Shown one piece after another: positions 26,836-34,884 of a stretch of 64,000 bases of DNA. Where the stretch lies: contig NZ_JADOBG010000021.1 in NCBI RefSeq assembly GCF_016786215.1, positions 62,001-126,000 on the forward strand, in the 5' to 3' direction. The translations under genes were made by a program, and so were the position numbers. The notes beneath the pieces are model-generated. The model worked only from the letters and a program-made list of their open reading frames with translations. It searched no databases and was not told the DNA's origin. Position 1 is the stretch's first letter, and each line of letters begins with the position of its first letter. The DNA is from Legionella bononiensis (GTDB lineage: Bacteria; Pseudomonadota; Gammaproteobacteria; Legionellales; Legionellaceae).

Positions 26836-28251
26836 TTAAATAGTGATGCTAGATGAAGGGGTGGAATCCTTTGGCATATCAGTTCTATTTTCTCTAAGTA
26901 CCTCAATTGAACTATGCATGCTTTTCGTAATGCGTTGATATGACTGAGGATTAATATAGAAAATTTCGCTGTGTTTTTGATTATGGTTTTCTATCCAGGA
27001 GAGGGTGTAAATGAGCATATCCGGGATAAAAGAATCATCATTGTATTGTGGTTTTACTTTGATAAGAATTTCATCCGTATCCTCGTCTATCAGCTTTTTT
27101 CTGACAAAAAGTTCAACTGCTTCAAGGGTATTATAATTTGCAGCATCCGTAGTTGGAACCAGATTAATGATTTCTTTTTGGGGATCGGGAGTGATGAGTT
27201 CCTGAGTGTCTCCTAAAAAATGAGCGATCAGATGCGACCAGTGATGCGCGCGGCCATCAGCAGGTTTAATTTCTATGCCATGAGCTCTGAATACATCACT
27301 GGCTTTTACTTTGGTTATCGAATATTGGCTTTGTCTTCTGGACAATCCGGAGCGTTCATTGATACCCTCCAAAGTAGCTATAAATTGTACTTCCTCAGCT
27401 TGCGGGATTTGTAATTTTGGCAGTGTATCCATCAATTTAATTCGTGATACTTTTTGAAGGTTCACTCGTCCTTCTCTGGGGGCTTTGCTTTCAGGTGTCA
27501 AATGTTTATACAGGGTATGTTCATCTATAGTACAAAGGGGTCTTGCTTTACTTCCACCTGGAGTTTTTGCAACCTTAGGGTATCGTTTATCGGGTGTGGC
27601 AGGGGATAATTTACTGTATCGTGCTCCAGTAGCTTCAATTGGGAGCTGTAGATCTCTATTTTCATCTGTTTCTTCGAGGATTAATGGATTTATCCCCTCG
27701 TCTTTACGAAATGACTGAAATGTTCTTTTTGCTGGTCGTTCTTCGCCAAAAAAACTTCGTTTGGCCTCACGTCGCGGTTGTGGTTTGGTTATAGAATGGG
27801 TTAGATCATCATATTTTACTTTTCTAATGGAACTTAAGGCATTGAAAAAGAAATAGGGGGTAACATGGAGCCGATCTTGTTGCTCATATTTCCTTATAAT
27901 AGTTAACCATTCCGCACGGGAGATGGATAAGGATTCCAGATCGATATTTTTAAAACAACGGCGATTCTTCATATTGAAGATTTTTTCAGAGGCAATTTCC
28001 TGGGCTTTAAACAGTTCGGAGAGCGAGTCATTTTGCAGCTCCAATGATACGTTTTCTTGATTAAGGTTATTTAACGCAATTAAAATCTCTGTTGGTGAGG
28101 CACCACTGTGGTTTACAAGAGCGTTAATAAACGCGGGACGTAATGAAGAGTCTAACTGACTGTATTGTTTACTGTACAGGAACCATTCATAGTTGTTCAG
28201 TATACTGGCACAGGGTCTGCTGGCAAGTTCTTTAATTAGTTGCTCTATCAT
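26836..28251 (-). CDS. Effector candidate with a possible His-Me-finger nuclease-like domain
   Basis: This 471-residue soluble protein has no signal peptide. Its N-terminal 330 residues are helical and then basic and proline-rich, unrecognised. The C-terminal part has RAHHWSHLIAHFLG (His340) followed by INLVPTTDAANYNTLEAVE, which resembles the core of DNA/RNA non-specific endonucleases of the His-Me finger type (xGHLIxxxLGG, then NLVPxxxxxNxxxxxxxE). The glycine normally before the histidine is serine here. The frame opens with a TTG at 28266; the ATG at 28251 was chosen. A host-directed nuclease effector or a toxin is possible; activity is unproven. Confidence 0.55.
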   Translation of the reverse strand: MIEQLIKELASRPCASILNNYEWFLYSKQYSQLDSSLRPAFINALVNHSGASPTEILIALNNLNQENVSLELQNDSLSELFKAQEIASEKIFNMKNRRCFKNIDLESLSISRAEWLTIIRKYEQQDRLHVTPYFFFNALSSIRKVKYDDLTHSITKPQPRREAKRSFFGEERPAKRTFQSFRKDEGINPLILEETDENRDLQLPIEATGARYSKLSPATPDKRYPKVAKTPGGSKARPLCTIDEHTLYKHLTPESKAPREGRVNLQKVSRIKLMDTLPKLQIPQAEEVQFIATLEGINERSGLSRRQSQYSITKVKASDVFRAHGIEIKPADGRAHHWSHLIAHFLGDTQELITPDPQKEIINLVPTTDAANYNTLEAVELFVRKKLIDEDTDEILIKVKPQYNDDSFIPDMLIYTLSWIENHNQKHSEIFYINPQSYQRITKSMHSSIEVLRENRTDMPKDSTPSSSITI

Positions 28252-28655
28252 TCGTTTATGTCTCAATATTCGTTTAACGTCATCTGTTCTTTTGAACTAT
28301 GCAGTATTCTTTAGCATGTTCAGACAAGATTTTGATAAAACTCAGTGCATTTAAATTAATTGGTTCAAAAAAGTTTTATGACAATTTAAATGATTAAGTG
28401 ACACAAATCCTATCTTAATGACAAACACTATGATAAAATTTTATACATAAAAATGCAAGAGATTATTAACCACATTCATACTCAATTTATTAAATATTGA
28501 GTGATTTCAGTAATGATTGCTCCTTTTTTATTTTCAAATACATTGATTTTATTCCCTTCTGAATATTCACAATTAATTCGTTTAAATGGAAATACTAAAC
28601 TTGCACTGCTCCTTTGCATTGGCGATAATTTGTATTTTTTGGTGGAGAACCAATT
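28252..28655. other. Divergent intergenic region
   Basis: About 400 AT-rich bases separate the nuclease-like gene (minus) from the carboxylesterase (plus). A plus-strand frame at 28513-28671 (52 codons, ATG) overlaps the esterase start and has no ribosome-binding site, so it is probably chance. The region must hold promoters for both genes, but no convincing -35/-10 pair was found. Confidence 0.4.
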
Positions 28656-29312
28656 TTGGGCATATATATGAATGATCCGCAGGAAAAGGCGCAGGCATGT
28701 GTCATTTGGCTGCATGGGTTAGGTGCTGATGCTTCTGATATGATGGGGTTGGCAGATCAGTTAATGATTAAGGATGTGGCGATACGTCATGTATTTATCG
28801 ATGCGCCTTCACGTCCTGTTACTCTGAATGGTGGTATGGTCATGCCAGCATGGTATGACATTATTGGAATAAAGTTGTTGGATAGAGAAGACAAGCAAGG
28901 AATTGAACAATCAGAAGAACTGATTCGACACGTCATGGATTCACAGCTCAACGATGGTTTTCAGTATTCACAAATTTATCTTGCCGGGTTTTCACAAGGT
29001 GGGGCAATGGCTCTTCACACCGCGCTTCATACTGCACATACTTTAGGTGGAGTCATTGCATTATCTGCATATTTACCATTGGCAGGAACTAATACTCCAC
29101 AATTGGATAAACATACCCCAATATTTATGGGTTTCGGTCAGTTTGATCCTCTTGTTTTACCTGTATGGACTCAACAAAGTAGGGATTGGTTACTGAATAA
29201 AGGATATAATGATATCTTTTTTCAACAGTACCCAATGGAACATTCCATTTGTTATGAAGAAATCAAAGACCTTAGTCTTTGGCTTAATAAGCAGGTTCAA
29301 GGAGCTGTGTAA
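28656..29312 (+). CDS. Carboxylesterase / lysophospholipase-like alpha/beta hydrolase
   Basis: The 218-residue protein belongs to the phospholipase/carboxylesterase family, which includes acyl-protein-thioesterase-like enzymes. It has CVIWLHGLGADASDM at the oxyanion region, the nucleophile elbow GFSQGGAMAL (Ser about 111) and the late Asp (FGQFDPLV) and His (MEHSIC) of the triad. A GGAGAA lies 6 bases before the TTG at 28656, whereas the ATG at 28668 is 18 bases away, so the TTG start is preferred; both are possible. Its stop overlaps ratA (TAATG). Confidence 0.88.
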   Translation: MGIYMNDPQEKAQACVIWLHGLGADASDMMGLADQLMIKDVAIRHVFIDAPSRPVTLNGGMVMPAWYDIIGIKLLDREDKQGIEQSEELIRHVMDSQLNDGFQYSQIYLAGFSQGGAMALHTALHTAHTLGGVIALSAYLPLAGTNTPQLDKHTPIFMGFGQFDPLVLPVWTQQSRDWLLNKGYNDIFFQQYPMEHSICYEEIKDLSLWLNKQVQGAV

Positions 29313-29746
29313 TGCCTATTGTAAAAAGATCACGAATAGTCAAGTATACTTGTGAGCAAATGTATGGTTTGGTTAATGATGTTGACCATTATGCGGAATT
29401 TCTACCTTATTGCGCAGAAAGTACAGTACATCATCGTGATGATGATGAAGTGCAGGCTACTTTAGTTATCGGTGCTGCCGGGATGAGCAAATCATTTACT
29501 ACCCGTAATCGTTTACAAATCAATAAAATGATTGAAATTCGTCTTGTAGATGGTCCTTTTAGTCATTTGGAAGGCTTTTGGCGTTTCGATGAAGTAGAAA
29601 ATGGCTGTAAAATTTCCTTTGACCTTGAGTTTGAATTTTCTGGAAAAATATTTTCCATGCTTCTTGGCCCTGTGTTCGATCAAGTAACGGATAAAATGGT
29701 CGATGCATTTTGTGATAGGGCAGAGGTTGTATATGGTAAAAGTTGA
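29312..29746 (+). CDS. ratA: RatA-like START-domain (COQ10/SRPBCC) protein
   Basis: This 144-residue protein starts MPIVKRSRIVKYTCEQMYGLVNDVDHYAEFLPYC, the usual opening of the RatA/COQ10 family, and includes FSHLEGFWRF and KISFDLEFEF. Family members bind coenzyme Q in mitochondria; in E. coli RatA was reported to block 70S formation. It sits upstream of an overlapping rnfH gene, the same pairing as in E. coli. The true function is unresolved. Confidence 0.9.
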   Translation: MPIVKRSRIVKYTCEQMYGLVNDVDHYAEFLPYCAESTVHHRDDDEVQATLVIGAAGMSKSFTTRNRLQINKMIEIRLVDGPFSHLEGFWRFDEVENGCKISFDLEFEFSGKIFSMLLGPVFDQVTDKMVDAFCDRAEVVYGKS

Positions 29747-30005
29747 GGTGGTTTATATCGCCAGGGAAGGCACTGTTTTTCACCATGATTTGGAATTAAA
29801 ACCTGGTTCATGTGTTGCTGATGCTTTAACGGCATCAGGGATCTTCGATTCAAATCCAGAAACCAGAGACTTGCCTGTAGGAATATTTGCGAAGCAGATT
29901 TCTATGGATACCCTCCTTAAAGACGGCGACAGGATAGAATTATATCGGCCATTGGTGTGTGATCCTAAAGAAAAAAGACGTCAGAAAGCTCGTTTGAGAA
30001 AATGA
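29733..30005 (+). CDS. rnfH: RnfH-family (UPF0125) ubiquitin-like protein
   Basis: RnfH is a small beta-grasp protein of unknown role, usually next to ratA. The 90 residues include VKVEVVYIAREG, then GSCVADALTASGIF, and end with DGDRIELYRPLVCDPKEKRR, which is diagnostic. The frame is open from 29703, but the ATG at 29733 overlapping the 3' end of ratA gives the family start. Confidence 0.92.
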   Translation: MVKVEVVYIAREGTVFHHDLELKPGSCVADALTASGIFDSNPETRDLPVGIFAKQISMDTLLKDGDRIELYRPLVCDPKEKRRQKARLRK

Positions 30006-30044
30006 ATCAGGTTGAGCCTTGTGATTTAAGGTAGATCTTCCAGA

Positions 30045-30065
30045 TCCCGCAGAAAATCTGCGGGA
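30045..30065. repeat. GC-rich palindrome in the rnfH-bamE gap
   Basis: TCCCGCAGA and TCTGCGGGA (30045-30053 and 30057-30065) form a perfect 9-bp stem around AAA. It lies between convergent rnfH and bamE. No T run follows on either strand. Farther on, TTCAGCACTGCGTTCAGGATGACG (30110-30133 region) resembles dispersed intergenic repeats seen in many proteobacteria. It may be a REP-like element or a stem that stabilises RNA ends. Confidence 0.55.
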
Positions 30066-30159
30066 GTCAGGAGGTAAAGCTGAACTGAATTTTCGAAAAG
30101 GTGTAGACAATTCAGCACTGCGTTCAGGATGACGACACTTGATATGGTGTCGATTATGT

Positions 30160-30474
30160 TTAGGGTCGGTGTTCAATTCGGCTTATTGAGTTACCTTTAA
30201 AATAAATAACTACGGTTCGAATTGCCATACTGCCTGTACCTCTACGCCAGGTATATGCATAATCCCATCGATCATTGTTAAATGTGGGGCTCATTAAGCT
30301 GGTACCCATTAAAATGGCTGCATCATTTTTACTCATGCCCACTCTTAATCGTTCTACTTTTGATTGAGGAAGTAAGTTCCCCTGCTGAGCGATGCGTCTG
30401 GCAAAATCATATGATGCACATTGAGTTAGAGTTAATGATAAAATGAGTGTTACAAGAAGGGTTATTATTCGCAT
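30160..30474 (-). CDS. bamE: Outer membrane assembly lipoprotein BamE (SmpA/OmlA)
   Basis: BamE is a lipoprotein of the BAM complex that inserts outer membrane beta-barrels. The 104-residue protein has a signal peptide ending in the lipobox LTQC, then LPQSKVERLRVGMSKNDAAILMGTSL, the SmpA/OmlA signature, and DRWDYAYTWRRG. It is divergent from fur, an arrangement known in gammaproteobacteria. Confidence 0.94.
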   Translation of the reverse strand: MRIITLLVTLILSLTLTQCASYDFARRIAQQGNLLPQSKVERLRVGMSKNDAAILMGTSLMSPTFNNDRWDYAYTWRRGTGSMAIRTVVIYFKGNSISRIEHRP

Positions 30475-30572
30475 ATTTTTTGCCTACCGTGAAAAATTTC
30501 GCCATAATAACATGCCATTTATTTAAAGACACCACTAAACGGGTGCAAATTCATTACTGCTAAGGAGCACAA

Positions 30573-30983
30573 GTGGAAGAGAGTCAGCAGTTAAAAGATG
30601 CCGGATTAAAAATTACCTTGCCGCGCTTGAAGGTATTGCAAATTTTAGAGCAATCTCGTAATCATCATTTAAGCGCTGAGGATGTCTATAAGGCATTATT
30701 GGAAACAGGTGAAGATGTTGGTCTGGCTACTGTCTACCGAGTTCTTACTCAGTTCGAAGCTGCCGGATTAGTATCCCGTCACAATTTTGAAGGGGGATAT
30801 TCCGTTTTTGAATTGTGTCAGGGGGAACATCATGATCATTTGGTTTGTGTAAAATGTGGCCGAGTAGAAGAGTTTGTTGATGAGATTATTGAACAGCGTC
30901 AGAAAGTCATTGCTGAAAAGGCTCAATTTAAAATGACGGATCACGCACTTAATATCTACGGCATCTGCCCACAGTGTACCTGA
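30573..30983 (+). CDS. fur: Ferric uptake regulator Fur
   Basis: Fur represses iron-uptake genes when loaded with ferrous iron. The start codon is GTG after TAAGGAG. The 136 residues include a winged-helix N-terminal domain (LKITLPRLKVLQILE, then GLATVYRVLTQFEAAGL), the metal-binding HHDHLVCVKCGRVEEF (Cys pair at about 93-96) and the C-terminal CPQC. Its divergent neighbour is bamE; no Fur box was identified with confidence. Confidence 0.95.
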   Translation: MEESQQLKDAGLKITLPRLKVLQILEQSRNHHLSAEDVYKALLETGEDVGLATVYRVLTQFEAAGLVSRHNFEGGYSVFELCQGEHHDHLVCVKCGRVEEFVDEIIEQRQKVIAEKAQFKMTDHALNIYGICPQCT

Positions 30984-31043
30984 ATTTCGCCGCTCAATAA
31001 AAGTTAAAACAAGAGTGCGTCATAAGAACCAGCCGTTTAATCC

Positions 31044-32633
31044 ATGGATATCATGAGTATGGAATTTGATTATATTATTGTAGGTGCGGGAAGTGCTGGT
31101 TGCGTACTCGCCTCACGGTTAAGTGAAAATCCAGCGAATCAAGTGTTACTTGTAGAAGCTGGTGGTAGTAACAAATCCCCTCTGATTCAGATACCGTTTT
31201 TTACGGTGCTGACCATGCCTTTTTGGCTGAAGAACTGGCATTATTGGACTGTTCCGCAACCAGGGCTTTACAATCGATGTGGGTATCAACCCAGGGGTAA
31301 GGCGCTTGGTGGTTCCAGTGCTATTAATGCCATGATTTATATCAGGGGGCAGGGCGAAGATTACGATGAGTGGGCGCTAACTACATCAACGGATTGGTCT
31401 TATGATTCCGTGTTACCTCTTTTCAAAAAATTTGAACATAATTACAGTATTCACGACTCATATCATGGGCAAGATGGGGAATTGGCCGTAAATGATTTGG
31501 TGAGCCCAAATCCCATTTCTCAAGTGTTTGTTGAAGCCGGGAAAGCCTGCGGATATGACTATAACCCTGATTTTAATGGAGCAAGTCAATCTGGTGTTGG
31601 TTTATATCAGGTCACTCAAAAAGCAGGTAAGCGACATTCGGCAGCAGATGCATTCCTGGACCCAATATCAGATCGAGCCAATTTGACGGTATTAACCCGG
31701 GCGCATGTTTTAAAATTATTGATTAGCGGAACGCATTGTCACGGGATAAAGGTACAACATAAAGGCAAAAAAATCGAGTTTAGCGCCAGAAAGAAAGTAA
31801 TTTTGAGTGCTGGAGCTATTAATTCACCGCATTTATTATTGCTATCAGGAGTTGGGCCGCGAGAAGAGTTGTCTCGTCATGGAATAAACTGCATTCATGA
31901 ATTACCTGGAGTTGGCGAGAATTTTCATGATCATCCTGATTATGTGCATGTATACAAAGCCAATAATCCCAATCTTTTGGGTTTTGGCCCTTCTGCGCTA
32001 TGGGATATATTTAAAGCGTATCGTGTGTATAAAAAAAATTCAACAGGAATGATGGCTACAAATTTTGCAGAAGCGGGTGGTTTTCTTTCGACAGATTCAC
32101 AACAGGAACGACCTGATATCCAATTGCATTTTGTTCCAGGCATTGTTGATGCTCATTGTCATAAGTTTCATTTTGCTCGAGGAATGTCACTACATTTTTG
32201 TGTACTTCGCCCTAAAAGCCGTGGTCGAATCAGTTTGAAATCCGCCAATCCATTCCACGCTCCGGCTATTGATCCTAACTTTTTAGCGCATGACTACGAT
32301 TTGGAGATTATGCTACGCGCTTATAAAATGACTCAAGAACTGATGGAACATGAACTGTTTTCTTCATGTAACGCAAGACCTATATATCAAGCAACCTCAG
32401 ACGCAGAAATCATTCAATTAATACGGCAACGTGCTGATACGGTGTATCATCCCGTCGGAAGCTGTCGTATGGGTCATGATGATATGGCTGTGGTGGATTC
32501 ACGGCTGAATGTACATGGTATTACCGGGTTGGTTATAGCGGATGCTTCCATTATGCCGCAAGTTGTATCAGGTAATACGAATGCGCCAACGATGATGATT
32601 GCAGAACAGGCCGCACGATTTATCCTGGATTAA
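31044..32633 (+). CDS. GMC-family FAD-dependent oxidoreductase (choline dehydrogenase-like)
   Basis: This 529-residue flavoprotein starts with FDYIIVGAGSAGCVLASRLSE, the FAD-binding GxGxxG motif. GMC signature segments follow: GKALGGSSAINAMIYIRG and, later, GAINSPHLLLLSGVG. The C-terminal catalytic part has VYHPVGSCRMG with the active-site His. The family oxidises alcohols; the closest named members are choline and alcohol dehydrogenases, but the substrate cannot be told here. Two further ATGs (31053, 31059) are possible starts. It stands between fur and the HerA-like ATPase. Confidence 0.9.
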   Translation: MDIMSMEFDYIIVGAGSAGCVLASRLSENPANQVLLVEAGGSNKSPLIQIPFFTVLTMPFWLKNWHYWTVPQPGLYNRCGYQPRGKALGGSSAINAMIYIRGQGEDYDEWALTTSTDWSYDSVLPLFKKFEHNYSIHDSYHGQDGELAVNDLVSPNPISQVFVEAGKACGYDYNPDFNGASQSGVGLYQVTQKAGKRHSAADAFLDPISDRANLTVLTRAHVLKLLISGTHCHGIKVQHKGKKIEFSARKKVILSAGAINSPHLLLLSGVGPREELSRHGINCIHELPGVGENFHDHPDYVHVYKANNPNLLGFGPSALWDIFKAYRVYKKNSTGMMATNFAEAGGFLSTDSQQERPDIQLHFVPGIVDAHCHKFHFARGMSLHFCVLRPKSRGRISLKSANPFHAPAIDPNFLAHDYDLEIMLRAYKMTQELMEHELFSSCNARPIYQATSDAEIIQLIRQRADTVYHPVGSCRMGHDDMAVVDSRLNVHGITGLVIADASIMPQVVSGNTNAPTMMIAEQAARFILD

Positions 32634-32691
32634 AGCAATGTCCGAGGTTTAAGATTATACTTAAGATATTTGGTTCATAAGGACATTTTTT

Positions 32692-34200
32692 ATGTATGAA
32701 GATTTACGTATTCCCTATCAGGCGGGAACCTTGCCTTCGTTGCAACTAGGCGGTATTGAAGTTGAAAATCAACTCATTACTGATGCCCCAGTAAATCTGG
32801 TTTTAAAATCGTTTAATCGGCATGGTTTGATTGCAGGAGCTACGGGTAGTGGGAAAACCAAAACCATTCAGGTCTTGAGTGAACAACTCTCTTTGGCAGG
32901 CGTCCCAAGTCTGGTTATGGATATTAAAGGGGATATTTCTGGTCTGGCCATGCCAGGAGATGCATCAGAGACCATGATCTCACGAAGTAAATCATTACAT
33001 CTGGATTATATTCCTCGTGGTTTTCCAGTTGAATTTTTGACCTTGAATGAGTCTCATCCTGGAGTACCACTACGTTCGACTGTTTCTGATTTTGGTCCTG
33101 TATTGTTTGCCCGTATGCTTGATGTTAATGAGACTCAGGAGGGGGTGGTAACTGTTTTGTTTGAATACGCCAAACAGGAACAACTGCCTTTGATCGAGTT
33201 GGCAGATCTGAAAAGCTTATTACAGTTCGTGCAGACCGATGCCGGAAAAAAACAAATTGAAGCGCGATTTGGCGGGGTCGCCGCGTCCTCCGTTGGCACG
33301 ATTATGCGTAAAATTATTGAGCTGGAGACTCAAGGTGGAGATATGTTTTTTGGTGAACCCGCATTTGATGTTTTGGATTTGGTTCGAACGAATGCTCAAG
33401 GTTTAGGAGTCATTTCAATTTTACGGCTCTTGGACATGCAGGATAAGCCTAAATTATTTTCTACCTTCATGTTGAAATTATTATCCGATGTCTACCGAAA
33501 AATGCCAGAATTGGGTGATCCGGACAAGCCCAAGCTTATCTTATTTATTGATGAAGCCCATCTGATTTTTAGTAATGCCAGCAAAGCCTTGCTCAGTTTG
33601 CTGGATACTATGGTGAAATTAATTCGCTCTAAGGGCGTGGGGTTAATATTTTGTACTCAAACACCTAATGATATTCCAGAAAGCGTCTTAAGCCAGTTAG
33701 GCTTAAAAATCCAGCATGCTTTACGAGCTTTTACTGCAAAAGATCGAAAAGCGATGAAATTGGTCGCTCAAAATTTCCCACCATCCGAGCACTATGATAC
33801 CGAGCAGTTATTAACCGCTTTGCGAATAGGTGAGGCTTTAGTCAGCAGTTTGGATGGTAAGGGCCAGCCAACCCCGTTAATCCAGTGCATGATAAGAGCG
33901 CCTGAATCCAGGATGGGGATTTTAAGTGATCAGGAGTTACATCAGGTTGTAGCTGCTTCAACTTTATACCCGCGTTATAGTCAACGCCTGGAACGAAATT
34001 CAGCTAAAGAAATTTTGGCTGCTCAAAACAGTACAGCAGAGCAACAGCAAAACTCAAAGACTGAGATGAATAAAGAAACAAATGAACCCTCAGTAATTAC
34101 TGTTGTTACGAAAAACACTTTATTTCGGCAAATAGTACGTCAGCTTGTGCGCGATATGACTCGCGCACTGATGTCGGCTCTGGGGATTAAAAAACGTTAA
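32692..34200 (+). CDS. HerA-like ATPase of the DUF853 (YjgR) family
   Basis: This 502-residue P-loop ATPase shows Walker A in AGATGSGKTKT (about residue 48-57), the following DIKGDISGLAMPG, and Walker B LILFIDEAHLIFSNA (about 285). The length matches E. coli YjgR (500), an uncharacterised member of the HerA/FtsK group. A ribosome-binding AAGGA precedes the ATG. The C-terminal 60 residues are polar and poorly conserved-looking. It is probably a DNA- or protein-translocating ATPase, but its role is unknown. Confidence 0.9.
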   Translation: MYEDLRIPYQAGTLPSLQLGGIEVENQLITDAPVNLVLKSFNRHGLIAGATGSGKTKTIQVLSEQLSLAGVPSLVMDIKGDISGLAMPGDASETMISRSKSLHLDYIPRGFPVEFLTLNESHPGVPLRSTVSDFGPVLFARMLDVNETQEGVVTVLFEYAKQEQLPLIELADLKSLLQFVQTDAGKKQIEARFGGVAASSVGTIMRKIIELETQGGDMFFGEPAFDVLDLVRTNAQGLGVISILRLLDMQDKPKLFSTFMLKLLSDVYRKMPELGDPDKPKLILFIDEAHLIFSNASKALLSLLDTMVKLIRSKGVGLIFCTQTPNDIPESVLSQLGLKIQHALRAFTAKDRKAMKLVAQNFPPSEHYDTEQLLTALRIGEALVSSLDGKGQPTPLIQCMIRAPESRMGILSDQELHQVVAASTLYPRYSQRLERNSAKEILAAQNSTAEQQQNSKTEMNKETNEPSVITVVTKNTLFRQIVRQLVRDMTRALMSALGIKKR

Positions 34201-34207
34201 TTGGATC

Positions 34208-34594
34208 TTAGTCCAGATTAATCGAGTATGAATAACTTCCAAAACTGTCGTAGCTAAGACCTAAATAGCGTATTCCCTTGCAGGATGCGCTAACAGTTGG
34301 GGTGTACATAAATGGGCCGTCTTTAATGTCCAATACACACCAGTTTTCATTATCATATGCTACTGTCACATGGGCATAACCAGAGCGACAATCAAAACCG
34401 TCTCTAATAATAAAGCTACGTGGGCCTACGCGTTCCAAAATAACATCTGATTCACTATAGCCACTAACTACGTAAATACCGGGATGTGCTGTATCGCTCA
34501 AATGAAAATAATCTTTGTATCCACAAAAACCCTCATTTGCATAGGCATTAAACATAACCATGCTGCTTGCTGCTGCTAATATCCATTTTTTCAT
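34208..34594 (-). CDS. Small secreted protein of unknown function
   Basis: The 128-residue protein begins with a signal peptide (MKKWILAAASSMVMFNAYA, cut before NEG). The mature part contains four cysteines that may form disulfides in the periplasm (FCGYKD, DCRSGY, CVLDI, SCKGI) and many Tyr/Ser residues. No family is recognised. It is convergent with the HerA-like gene and lies downstream of the NRPS gene. Confidence 0.7.
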   Translation of the reverse strand: MKKWILAAASSMVMFNAYANEGFCGYKDYFHLSDTAHPGIYVVSGYSESDVILERVGPRSFIIRDGFDCRSGYAHVTVAYDNENWCVLDIKDGPFMYTPTVSASCKGIRYLGLSYDSFGSYSYSINLD

Positions 34595-34772
34595 ATGAAA
34601 TTACCTTATTGTTATTGGAGTTGATGCCGATTATAAGGAAGTGATGGATATAAAACAATCATGTTGATTTTATTATCTCTGTTTGTGCTTAAAAATACAT
34701 GAGGGGATTATGTAACTAATGAGAATTTATTACAGATGCCTGTTTATTATAGATACTTACTTTTTGGTATAT

Positions 34773-34805
34773 TTAACCTAAGTTCAATTGTTGAACTTAG
34801 GTTAA
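34773..34805. repeat. Perfect 15-bp palindrome downstream of the NRPS gene
   Basis: Arms TTAACCTAAGTTCAA (34773-34787) and TTGAACTTAGGTTAA (34791-34805) are perfectly complementary around the loop TTG. No T run follows on either strand, so it is not a standard terminator; a regulator site or an RNA stem at the transcript end is possible. Confidence 0.8.
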
Positions 34806-34884
34806 TAATGTCTGGAATATGATTTTTTCTTTCTTGGACAATAATAAATTCGGTTGTCTTAAACAGGGTGGTATAACATGAAAG

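Noticed and set aside
28513-28671. 52-codon ATG frame before the carboxylesterase
   Set aside because: No ribosome-binding site, overlap with the esterase start and hydrophobic low-complexity content.
34773-34805. Standard Rho-independent terminator
   Set aside because: The stem is AT-rich and not followed by a T run on either strand.
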